Source: Actinomycetes bacterium (GTDB taxonomy: Bacteria > Actinomycetota > Actinomycetes > Actinomycetales > Cellulomonadaceae). From it: 16,766 nt of DNA. Positions 1-6,092 of the stretch are shown one piece after another; within the stretch, counting starts at the first letter, position 1, and each line of letters starts with the position of its first letter. The translations under genes were made by a program, and so were the position numbers. The DNA lies in contig JAEWOA010000031.1 of NCBI GenBank assembly GCA_023461115.1, positions 1 to 16,766 on the forward strand, written 5' to 3'. Below the pieces are notes generated by a model that was not told the origin of the DNA, ran no database searches, and saw only the letters and a list, made by a program, of their open reading frames with translations.

Positions 1-390
1 GGCCGCGAGCACGTGCGCGCCTTCGCCTCGGCGACTGGCGCCCGGCACGCGGCCCACCTCGACGCGTCTGCGGCCCAGGCGCTCGGGCACGCCGACGTCG
101 TCGCGCCCCCCACGTTCGCGGTGGTCATCGCGCAGCGTGCCGAGGCCCAGCTCTACACCGACCCCGCCGCGGGGATCGACTTCTCGCGCGTCGTCCACGC
201 CGACGAGCGCTTCACGCACCACCGCGCGATCGTCGCGGGGGACCGCCTGGTCACGGTCCTGCACGTCGACTCGATCACCGAGCGCGCGGGCCTGGCGATG
301 ATCACCACGCGCTGCGAGATCGCGGACGAGGCCGGCCGGCCCGTCGCGACTGTCCTGTCCACGCTCGCCGTGCGCCCCGAGGAGTCCTGA
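1..390 (+). CDS. hadA: HadA-like hot-dog dehydratase subunit (MaoC N-terminal/FAS1-like domain), 5' partial
   Basis: The frame is open from base 1, and the first codons read GREHVRAFASATG, which matches the early core helix of FAS1-like (MaoC N-terminal) hot-dog domains. The true start therefore lies upstream of the window, and the in-frame GTG at 13 is internal. The rest of the hot-dog fold follows, including FSRVVHADERFTHHRAIVAGD. In actinobacterial HadAB this subunit lacks the catalytic Asp/His pair. It binds and positions the acyl chain while HadB dehydrates (3R)-hydroxyacyl-ACP in the cytosolic fatty-acid elongation cycle. Its TGA overlaps the hadB ATG by one base (TGATG), so the two are translationally coupled. 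The domain is clear from the sequence. The exact substrate in this organism is inferred from the family. Confidence 0.85.
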   Translation, partial: GREHVRAFASATGARHAAHLDASAAQALGHADVVAPPTFAVVIAQRAEAQLYTDPAAGIDFSRVVHADERFTHHRAIVAGDRLVTVLHVDSITERAGLAMITTRCEIADEAGRPVATVLSTLAVRPEES

Positions 391-830
391 TGTCCGCCGA
401 GGCGACGACGGCCCCCGCGTTCGACGAGCTCGTCGTCGGGCAGGAGGTCGCGCGCGGCGAGGTCACGGTCGACCGTGCGCGCCTGGTCCGCTACGCCGGC
501 GCCTCGGGGGACTTCAACCCGATCCATTGGAACGAGCGCGTGGCCACGGCCGTCGGCCTGCCGAACGTCATCGCGCACGGCATGTGGACGATGGGTGCGG
601 CGGTCACCGTCGTGGCCGACTGGATCGGCGACCCCACGCGCGTCGTCGACTACCAGACGCGCTTCTCCCGCCCCGTCCCAGTCCCGGACCCCGGGGTGGC
701 GGTGATCGAGGTCGTCGCCACCGTCGGCTCGCTCGACGAGGCCGCGCGCACCGCGCGGGTCGACCTCACCGTGTCGGTCGAGGGCCAGCGGGTGCTCGCC
801 AAGTGTCAGGCGGTCGTCACCTTCGCCTGA
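390..830 (+). CDS. hadB: HadB-like MaoC hydratase/dehydratase, catalytic subunit
   Basis: A 146-residue MaoC-type hot-dog protein, the usual length for the HadB family. The hydratase-2 catalytic motif is intact: GASGDFNPIHWN carries Asp41 and His46, with the five-residue spacing of the Asp/His dyad in mycobacterial HadB. The overhanging segment IAHGMWTMG follows. It should dehydrate (3R)-hydroxyacyl-ACP to trans-2-enoyl-ACP as a heterodimer with the upstream HadA-like subunit, consistent with the TGATG overlap between them. A short-chain or CoA-specific hydratase of the same superfamily cannot be excluded. In many Actinobacteria murB follows this pair closely. Here a LacI repressor and two transporters lie between. 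Confidence 0.88.
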   Translation: MSAEATTAPAFDELVVGQEVARGEVTVDRARLVRYAGASGDFNPIHWNERVATAVGLPNVIAHGMWTMGAAVTVVADWIGDPTRVVDYQTRFSRPVPVPDPGVAVIEVVATVGSLDEAARTARVDLTVSVEGQRVLAKCQAVVTFA

Positions 831-866
831 CCGGGCATGACGACCCATCCGGGTCGCGGTCAGGCG
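824..866. terminator. Bidirectional stem-loop between convergent hadB and lacI-type gene
   Basis: An outer 10-bp stem pairs 824-833 (CGCCTGACCG) with 857-866 (CGGTCAGGCG). It encloses a 7-base bulge and an inner 6-bp stem, 841-846 (CGACCC) with 851-856 (GGGTCG), closed by an ATCC loop. The TGA of hadB (828-830) and the reverse-strand TGA of the repressor (860-862) both lie in the outer stem. There is no U-tract on either side, as is common in high-GC Actinobacteria. Function as a shared terminator is inferred from structure and convergent context. Confidence 0.55.
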
Positions 867-1921
867 GGCGCCGGTCCCGTGGTCGTCCCGACGACGAGCC
901 GCACGGGCAGTTCCACCGGCTCGGGGGTGTCCCCGGCGAGCAGCTCCAGCACCGCACGCGCGACCGCGGCGCCCTTCTCGGGGAGCGGCTGCGCGACGGT
1001 CGTCAGGACGTCGGGCGCGAGCCACGGCAGGTCCAGGCCGTCGAATCCGGCGACGGAGACGTCGCCGGGCACGGCCAGCCCCAGCTCGCGCGCGGCGAGC
1101 ACGACGCCCGACGCCAGCAGGTCGGACTGGCAGACGATCGCGGTGGGCCGGTCGGCGGCCGCCAGGAGCGCGCGGCCTGCGGCGGCCCCGTGCTCGACGA
1201 GGGAGGCGGGCGTCTCGTACACCGCGACGGGCTCGACCCCGGCGTCGGTGACCCCGTCGAGCCGGCGCCGGGAGATCTCCCAGGTGATCCGACCGCGGCG
1301 TTCGTCGTCGACAAGCCCCTCGCGCCGCTGGGTGGCGAGCGGCAGTGTGACGACCGCGATGCGGGTGTGGCCGAGCGCGACCAGGTGGCGTGTGGCCTCG
1401 GCGATCCCGCCGCGGTCGTCGATCCCGACGGCCGCGATGCCGGGCTCGGCCTGGCCCTCGACGATCACGGCGGGCACGCCGCGGAGGCGCAGCGCCTCGC
1501 GGACGGGGTCGTCGGCGGTGCCGCCCCAGAGGATGACGCCGACGTCCATCGCGGCGGACCGCACGAGCGGGTCGACGGGCGGCTGGTCGGGGTCGGTGGG
1601 TCCGGGAATGAGGAGCACGCCGAGCCCGGCCTCGCCGAGGGTGCCGACGAGGCCGTCGAGCACGCCGACGACCACAGGGTCGCGGAACGAGCGCCGCAGC
1701 GCGTCGCCGACGACCACCCCGACGATGCCCGAGCGCCCTTGCCGCAACTGGCGGCCGAGGGGGTTGGGCCCCGCGTAGCCGAGTGCGGTGGCGGACTCGA
1801 GCACGCGGTCACGCGTCGCGGACGCGATGGGCCCGGCGCCGGAGAACGCGAGCGACGCGGTCGAGACGGAGACCCCGGCCGCGGAGGCGACGTCGGCGAG
1901 CGTCGGACGCTGGGCGGACAG
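860..1921 (-). CDS. LacI-family transcriptional repressor, probable CTG start
   Basis: A 353-residue LacI/GalR repressor. The DNA-binding domain is RPTLADVASAAGVSVSTAS (about residues 5-23), followed by the hinge-helix region (LGYAGPNPLGRQLRQGRS, about 48-65) and a periplasmic-binding-protein-like effector domain, including VAGFDGLDLPWLAPDVLTTV near the end. The start is placed at a CTG (complement of 1919-1921) because it sits 6 bases after GGAGG within CGGAGGTG, nearly the ideal Shine-Dalgarno sequence. The protein also then begins right before the helix-turn-helix, as is usual. No ATG, GTG or TTG lies in frame between here and the end of the helix-turn-helix. The in-frame ATG at 2062 would add 47 atypical residues and read through the operator region. 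The repressor diverges from the MFS genes, so it probably controls them and itself. The effector is unknown. Confidence 0.85.
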   Translation of the reverse strand: MSAQRPTLADVASAAGVSVSTASLAFSGAGPIASATRDRVLESATALGYAGPNPLGRQLRQGRSGIVGVVVGDALRRSFRDPVVVGVLDGLVGTLGEAGLGVLLIPGPTDPDQPPVDPLVRSAAMDVGVILWGGTADDPVREALRLRGVPAVIVEGQAEPGIAAVGIDDRGGIAEATRHLVALGHTRIAVVTLPLATQRREGLVDDERRGRITWEISRRRLDGVTDAGVEPVAVYETPASLVEHGAAAGRALLAAADRPTAIVCQSDLLASGVVLAARELGLAVPGDVSVAGFDGLDLPWLAPDVLTTVAQPLPEKGAAVARAVLELLAGDTPEPVELPVRLVVGTTTGPAPA

Positions 1922-1925
1922 GGGA

Positions 1926-1933
1926 CACCTCCG
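1926..1933 (-). promoter_or_regulatory. Strong ribosome binding site deciding the lacI-type CTG start
   Basis: The reverse complement reads CGGAGGTG, seven of eight bases of the ideal anti-16S match AGGAGGTG. It ends its GGAGG core six bases before a CTG codon in the repressor frame. No other start codon in that frame is at a workable distance. Confidence 0.6.
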
Positions 1934-1989
1934 GGTGGGACGCAGAGAGCCGAGATGGCGGAGATCACGCTGGGTGGCGGCGGACCTGG

Positions 1990-2019
1990 TTGACGCCGTG
2001 GCCAGCGTACCCGCAGAAT
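1990..2019 (+). promoter_or_regulatory. Candidate sigma-70 type promoter for the MFS genes
   Basis: TTGACG (1990-1995) is a good -35 element. CAGAAT (2014-2019) is a weak -10 element after 18 bases. Transcription would begin near 2026, directly ahead of the palindromic operators at 2031-2100, so a bound repressor would block elongation or initiation. The -10 match is only partial, so the call is tentative. Confidence 0.35.
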
Positions 2020-2030
2020 TGTCGCCGTCC

Positions 2031-2046
2031 CTCAAATCGATTCGAC
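2031..2046. promoter_or_regulatory. LacI-type operator, imperfect copy
   Basis: The core TCAAATCGATTCGA (2032-2045) is a 14-bp palindrome with one mismatched pair and a central CG, the usual form for LacI-family operators. It shares AATCGATTCGAC with the perfect copy at 2065-2080, whose centre is 34 bp away. Confidence 0.6.
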
Positions 2047-2064
2047 ACAGCCGTTCGAGCATGA

Positions 2065-2080
2065 GTCGAATCGATTCGAC
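2065..2080. promoter_or_regulatory. LacI-type operator, perfect 16-bp palindrome
   Basis: GTCGAATCGATTCGAC is a perfect 16-bp inverted repeat with a central CG. It lies in the divergent gap between the LacI-type repressor and the first MFS gene. Location, symmetry and the second copy at 2031-2046 together make it the most likely binding site of the adjacent repressor. Confidence 0.75.
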
Positions 2081-2084
2081 GCTG

Positions 2085-2100
2085 AGGCGACTCGACACAG
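2085..2100. promoter_or_regulatory. Degenerate third operator-like element
   Basis: Bases 2085-2100 (AGGCGACTCGACACAG) match 2035-2050 (AATCGATTCGACACAG) at 13 of 16 positions, exactly 50 bp away. One half (CTCGACACAG) is well preserved and the other is decayed, so this may be a weak auxiliary site or an evolutionary remnant. Confidence 0.3.
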
Positions 2101-2161
2101 ACCGCGCCACCGCACCAAGCGCGCCCGCACCAAGCGCCGCCCCGCACCACCGAAGGACACC

Positions 2162-3580
2162 GTGACCCGCCTCGTCCCATCCACCGCCCGCGACAACGCC
2201 GCGACGCTGACGCGCGCCCGCGTGCTGCTGCTCGGCCTCTTCGGCCTGCTCGGCATCACGTTCTCCAGCTGGCTCGCGCGCCTGCCCACCGTCCGCGAGG
2301 CGCTGGACCTGTCCACCGCGAGCCTCGGCGGCATCCTGCTGGTCGGGTCCGTCGGCGCGCTGCTCACGGTGAACCTCGCCGGCGTGATCGTGCAGCGGTA
2401 CGGCAGCCGCGTCGCGATCGTCGCCTCCACCGCGGTGCTCGGCGTCGGCTACGTCCTCATGGGAGTGGGCCCGGGGGTCGGCTCGGTCACGCTGCTCGCG
2501 GTCGGCATCTTCCTCAACGGCGTCGCGGTCGCGCTCGGCAACGTGCCGCTCAATGTGGAGTCCGCGCGCATCGAGCGCGCGATGGGCCGCACGGTCATCC
2601 CGCAGTTCCACGCCGCGTTCTCGATCGGCGCCGTCCTGGGCTCGGGCCTCGGCGCGCTCGCGTCGCGCCTCGACGTGCCCGTGGCCGCGCAGTTCTCGCT
2701 GGTCGCCGCGATCGCCGTGGCGTGGCGCCTCGCGTCCGTGCGCGGCGTCGTCCTCCCGCTCGGACCGTCGGACGTCCCGCTGGGCTCGTCAGGCCCCGAC
2801 GACGTGCGCGCGACGAACGACGCGACGAACCACGCGAGCGCCGCCGCCACGAAAGCGCCGGCGGGCCGCCGCCGCCGCATCGCGAGCGCGGTGGACTCGT
2901 GGCGCGAGCCCCGCACGCTCCTGATCGGCCTGGTCATCATGGCCGCCGCGCTCTCAGAGGGCTCCGCCAACGACTGGCTGTCCATCGCGGTGGTCGACGG
3001 CTTCGACCGCACGGAGGCCGTCGGCGGCGTGGTCCTGGGCGTGTTCGTCGCGGCGATGACCGTCGTGCGGCTGCTCGGCACGCGGCTGATCGACCGCCTC
3101 GGACGCGTCGTGGTGCTGCGCGCGTCGGGCGTCGTCTCGATCGCCGGCCTGCTGTTGTTCGGCTTCGCGCCCAGCCTGGTCGTCGCGTCGATCGGCGTCG
3201 CGGCGTGGGGCTTCGGCGCCGCGCTGGCCGTGCCGGTCGGCATCGCGGCGGCGTCGGACGACCCGCTGCGTGCCCCGGGCCGGGTCGCGGTGGTCTCGTC
3301 GTTCGCGTCGGTGGCGTCGATCGCGGCGCCGCCGCTGCTCGGACTGGCGGCGCAGTCGATGGGCGCGCGCCACGCGCTCGCGCTGATCGCGGTGACGATG
3401 GTCGTCAGCGTGCTGCTGGCCCGCAACGTCGCGCCCATCGCGGCGGCTGCGCCCGAGCACCCCGCCGAGAGCCCCACCGAGAGCCCCACAGAGAGCCCCG
3501 CTGACCTGCTCGAACGCGCGCGCGGCGAGGCGGTCGTCGGGCTCCCCGACGCCGAGCCCACCCTGGTTCGCGTACCGTGA
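2162..3580 (+). CDS. MFS transporter (YbjJ-like), first of a tandem pair
   Basis: A 472-residue, 12-helix major facilitator protein of the YbjJ-like group. The start is GTG at 2162, preceded by GAAGGA at 2152-2157. Helix 1 ends in FSSWLARLPTVREAL. The motif-A-like loop GVIVQRYGSRVAIV (74-87) is between helices 2 and 3 and recurs in the second half as GTRLIDRLGRVVVLR (306-320). The central cytoplasmic loop (about 196-250) is long and rich in Ala, Asp and Arg. The segment EGSANDWLSIAVVDGF (266-281) is nearly identical in the next gene. The C-terminal tail carries three SPTE-like repeats (about 437-447). It presumably exports or imports a small solute through the cytoplasmic membrane. The substrate is unknown. 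Divergence from the LacI-type gene and the operators upstream suggest repression by it. Confidence 0.85.
   Translation: MTRLVPSTARDNAATLTRARVLLLGLFGLLGITFSSWLARLPTVREALDLSTASLGGILLVGSVGALLTVNLAGVIVQRYGSRVAIVASTAVLGVGYVLMGVGPGVGSVTLLAVGIFLNGVAVALGNVPLNVESARIERAMGRTVIPQFHAAFSIGAVLGSGLGALASRLDVPVAAQFSLVAAIAVAWRLASVRGVVLPLGPSDVPLGSSGPDDVRATNDATNHASAAATKAPAGRRRRIASAVDSWREPRTLLIGLVIMAAALSEGSANDWLSIAVVDGFDRTEAVGGVVLGVFVAAMTVVRLLGTRLIDRLGRVVVLRASGVVSIAGLLLFGFAPSLVVASIGVAAWGFGAALAVPVGIAAASDDPLRAPGRVAVVSSFASVASIAAPPLLGLAAQSMGARHALALIAVTMVVSVLLARNVAPIAAAAPEHPAESPTESPTESPADLLERARGEAVVGLPDAEPTLVRVP
3467..3502 (+). repeat. Three 12-bp tandem repeats in the MFS C-terminal tail
   Basis: Units GAGAGCCCCACC, GAGAGCCCCACA and GAGAGCCCCGCT lie head to tail and encode ESPT, ESPT and ESPA. 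They preserve frame, so slippage would change tail length without breaking the protein. Confidence 0.85.
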
Positions 3581-3609
3581 ACCGACCCGCATCGACGCGA
3601 GGAGCCGAC

Positions 3610-4902
3610 ATGGCGACCACCCCAACGCGCCGTGATCCCGTGCGCGCCGCGTCGCTCGCCGTGTTCGCGGTGTTCTTCCTGTCGGGCTTCAACTTCGCGA
3701 GCTGGGCCTCGCGCCTGCCCGCGATCCGTGACGGCCTCGGCTTCAACCCCGGCCAGATGGGCCTGCTGCTGCTGGTCGGGGCGCTCGGGTCGGTCGTGGC
3801 GCTCCCGCTGTCGGGCATGATCATCGAGCGGCTGGGCACGCGCCCGACCGTGGTGTGGTTCGCGCTGCTCAACGCGGTCGGGTTGTCGATCGCGGCGGCC
3901 GGCGTCGCGATCGGCCAGGTCGTCGTGGCCGGGTTCGGCCTGGTCACGTACGGCGTCGGCACGGCCGTCTGGGACGCGGCCATGAACGTCGAGGGCGCCG
4001 CCGTAGAGCAGCGCCTCGGCTTCACGATCATGCCGCGGTACCACGCGGCGTTCTCGTTCGGCACGGTCGCGGCAGCGGGCCTGGGCGCGTTGGCCGCGGC
4101 GACGCACGTGCCGGTCGCGGTGCACATCCCGCTCGCCGTTGGCCTGTCCTTCGTCGCGGTCCTGTTCTCCGTGCGCGCGTTCCTTCCCGACGAGGCGGCG
4201 AGCCCGCACCCGCGCAACGACGAGGCGCCGCGTGGCGCGCGCGGAGCCCTGGCCGCGTGGCTCGAGCCGCGCACGCTGCTGATCGGCCTCGTGGTGCTCG
4301 CCGCCGCGCTCACGGAGGGCTCGGCCAACGACTGGGTGAGCCTCGCGGTGGTCGACGGGTTCGACACCAGCCACGCGCTCGGCGCGATCGCGCTGGGTGT
4401 GTTCCTGGCGTCGATGACGAGCATGCGGTGGTTCGGCACCACACTGCTGGACCGGTTCGGCCGGGTCGTGGTGCTGCGCCTGTGCGCGGTGCTCGCGCTG
4501 GTCGGGCTCGCGGTGTTCGGCCTCGCGGGCGACCTGTGGCTCGCGCTCGTGGGCGTGATCGCCTGGGGCGCCGGCGCCGCGCTGGGCTTCCCGGTCGGCA
4601 TGAGCGCCGCGGCCGACGACCCGCTGCGCGCCGCCGCACGCGTGAGCGTCGTCTCGACGATCGGCTACTCCGCGTTCCTGGCGGGCCCGCCGCTGCTCGG
4701 ACTGCTCGCGCAGCACGTCGGCTACCGCCACGCGCTGCTCGCGATCCTGGTGCCCGTGACGCTCGGGATCTTCGTCACGGGCGCGGCGGCGCCCTTGCGG
4801 CAGCGCGCGCGCGACGACTCGCGCGACGACTCCCACGGCGACTCCCACGGCGGCCAGCGCGCCGACGAGCCCGCCGCCGAGTCCGCAGGCGAGCCCGCGT
4901 AG
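3610..4902 (+). CDS. MFS transporter (YbjJ-like), second of a tandem pair
   Basis: A 430-residue 12-helix MFS protein and close paralogue of the preceding gene. Shared landmarks are FNFASWASRLPAIRDGLGF (28-46), the motif-A-like SGMIIERLGTRPTVV (68-82), MNVEGAAVEQRLGFTIMPRYH (125-145), EGSANDWVSLAVVDGF (236-251) and GTTLLDRFGRVVVLR (276-290). ATG at 3610 is chosen because GAGGAG (3599-3604) precedes it by five bases. A GTG at 3577, overlapping the upstream stop as GTGA, is an alternative that would add 11 residues. Its central loop is shorter than in the first paralogue, and its tail carries a different repeat (DDSRDDSHGDSHG). It is cotranscribed with the first transporter, so it is probably under the same LacI-type control. 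The substrate is unknown. Confidence 0.85.
   Translation: MATTPTRRDPVRAASLAVFAVFFLSGFNFASWASRLPAIRDGLGFNPGQMGLLLLVGALGSVVALPLSGMIIERLGTRPTVVWFALLNAVGLSIAAAGVAIGQVVVAGFGLVTYGVGTAVWDAAMNVEGAAVEQRLGFTIMPRYHAAFSFGTVAAAGLGALAAATHVPVAVHIPLAVGLSFVAVLFSVRAFLPDEAASPHPRNDEAPRGARGALAAWLEPRTLLIGLVVLAAALTEGSANDWVSLAVVDGFDTSHALGAIALGVFLASMTSMRWFGTTLLDRFGRVVVLRLCAVLALVGLAVFGLAGDLWLALVGVIAWGAGAALGFPVGMSAAADDPLRAAARVSVVSTIGYSAFLAGPPLLGLLAQHVGYRHALLAILVPVTLGIFVTGAAAPLRQRARDDSRDDSHGDSHGGQRADEPAAESAGEPA
4811..4846 (+). repeat. Imperfect 12-bp tandem repeats in second MFS C-terminal tail
   Basis: Units GCGACGACTCGC, GCGACGACTCCC and ACGGCGACTCCC encode a hydrophilic Asp/Ser/His-rich tail beyond the last membrane helix. 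The unit length equals that in the first paralogue's tail, but the sequence is unrelated. Confidence 0.7.
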
Positions 4903-4912
4903 CCTGGACCGT

Positions 4913-6079
4913 ATGCCCACCGACGTCGCCGCTGTGCCCGAGCACCCGCCCGAGCGCCTGTCCGAGCTCGAGCCGGCGTCCACGGCGTCGGGCGCCGTCC
5001 GGCTCGCCGACCTCACGACGCTCGGGGTGGGTGGGCCCGCCGCGCGGTTCGTCGAGACGGCGACGGAAGCCGAGTTGATCGACGTCGTGCGGTCTGCCGA
5101 CGACGCGGGCGAGCGACTGCTCGTCGTCGGCGGCGGGTCCAACCTGCTGGTCGCGGACGCGGGCTTCGACGGTGTCGTCGTGCGCGACTCCCGCGCGGGC
5201 ATCACGGTCCCGGACCACTCGGCGTGCGCGGGCGTCACGTACACGGTGCCCGCGGGCACGCCGTGGGACGACGTGGTCGCGGAGGCGACGAGCCACCGGC
5301 TCTACGGCATCGAGGCGCTGTCGGGCATCCCCGGCTCCACGGGCGCGACCCCGGTGCAGAACGTCGGCGCCTACGGCCAGGAGGTCGCGCAGACGATCTC
5401 GACGGTCCGTGTGTGGGACCGGGGACGCGCCAAGGTCCGCACGCTGCCGCTCGTCGACCTACGGTTCGGCTACCGCTCGAGCCTGCTCAAGCGTTCCCTG
5501 CAGGCGCGTCAGGACCCGCGCGACCCGGCCGACGAGCGCGCGCCGTGGGGTCCTACGCCGCGCTACGTGGTCCTCGACGTCACGTTCCAGCTCCGCCAGG
5601 GCGCGCTCTCGGCGCCCATCGCGTACGCCGAGTTGGCGCGCACGCTCGGCGTGGAGCTGGGCGAGCGGGCGCCGCTGCCGGACGTGCGGGCGGCAGTGCT
5701 GGAGCTCCGTGGCCGCAAGGGCATGGTGCTGGACGCCGCGGACGCGGACACGCGCAGCGCGGGCTCGTTCTTCACCAACCCGATTCTCACGCCCGACGAG
5801 GCGGCGGCGTTGCCCGAGGGCGCCCCGCGCTTCCCGACCGCGGACGGCTTGGTCAAGACGAGTGCCGCGTGGTTGATCGACCGCGCGGGGTTCGCCAAGG
5901 GACACGGACTGCCCGGCCCGGCGGCGCTCTCGACGAAGCACACGCTCGCGCTCACCAACCGCGGCGGCGCGAGCGCCGACGACCTCGTCGCGCTGGCCCG
6001 CGAGGTCCGCGAAGGCGTCCGGGCGGCGTTCGGCGTCGTGCTGGAGGCCGAGCCCGTCCTCGTCGGCGTCGGGCTGTAG
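4913..6079 (+). CDS. murB: UDP-N-acetylenolpyruvoylglucosamine reductase
   Basis: A 388-residue cytosolic FAD enzyme that reduces UDP-GlcNAc-enolpyruvate with NADPH to UDP-MurNAc, the second committed step of peptidoglycan synthesis. The FAD-binding motif is GGGSNLLVAD (73-82), followed by GIEALSGIPGSTGATPVQNVG (132-152). RFGYRSS (184-190) holds the conserved Arg188. SAGSFFTNP (282-290) holds the proton-donating Ser285, and VVLEAEPVLVG (375-385) the C-terminal glutamate, probably Glu380. It is somewhat longer than the roughly 340-residue E. coli protein, with an extra non-conserved N-terminus of about 28 residues and a short insert near 198-215. ATG at 4913 follows the transporter stop by only 10 bases, and no clear Shine-Dalgarno precedes it, so translation probably depends on coupling to the upstream gene. 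Confidence 0.96.
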   Translation: MPTDVAAVPEHPPERLSELEPASTASGAVRLADLTTLGVGGPAARFVETATEAELIDVVRSADDAGERLLVVGGGSNLLVADAGFDGVVVRDSRAGITVPDHSACAGVTYTVPAGTPWDDVVAEATSHRLYGIEALSGIPGSTGATPVQNVGAYGQEVAQTISTVRVWDRGRAKVRTLPLVDLRFGYRSSLLKRSLQARQDPRDPADERAPWGPTPRYVVLDVTFQLRQGALSAPIAYAELARTLGVELGERAPLPDVRAAVLELRGRKGMVLDAADADTRSAGSFFTNPILTPDEAAALPEGAPRFPTADGLVKTSAAWLIDRAGFAKGHGLPGPAALSTKHTLALTNRGGASADDLVALAREVREGVRAAFGVVLEAEPVLVGVGL

Positions 6080-6092
6080 CGGCGGCCTCGCG

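Noticed and set aside
527..1993. A 488-codon plus-strand open frame over hadB and antisense to the repressor
   Set aside because: It is Arg/Gly/Asp-rich low complexity with no recognisable motif, and it is overlapped by two clear genes in other frames.
1922..2611. Extension of the LacI-type repressor to the upstream limit of its open frame
   Set aside because: It would run through the operators and into the divergent transporter gene. The extra residues look random, and the strong ribosome binding site lies at 1926-1933.
3467..3502. Short tandem repeats considered as a CRISPR-like array or mobile-element end
   Set aside because: The units are 12 bp with no spacers, lie in frame in a coding tail and encode a hydrophilic repeat.
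860..4902. LacI/MFS region considered as a recent mobile island
   Set aside because: There are no transposase, integrase, direct repeats or attachment-like sequence at its edges, and base composition and codon use match its neighbours. A difference in gene order alone does not show recent transfer.
2449..5259. A 936-codon open frame on the minus strand opposite both MFS genes and the start of murB
   Set aside because: It mirrors the third-position GC bias of the genes on the plus strand. The translation is low-complexity, Arg/Ala/Ser/Thr-rich with no domain, and three well-supported genes occupy the opposite strand.
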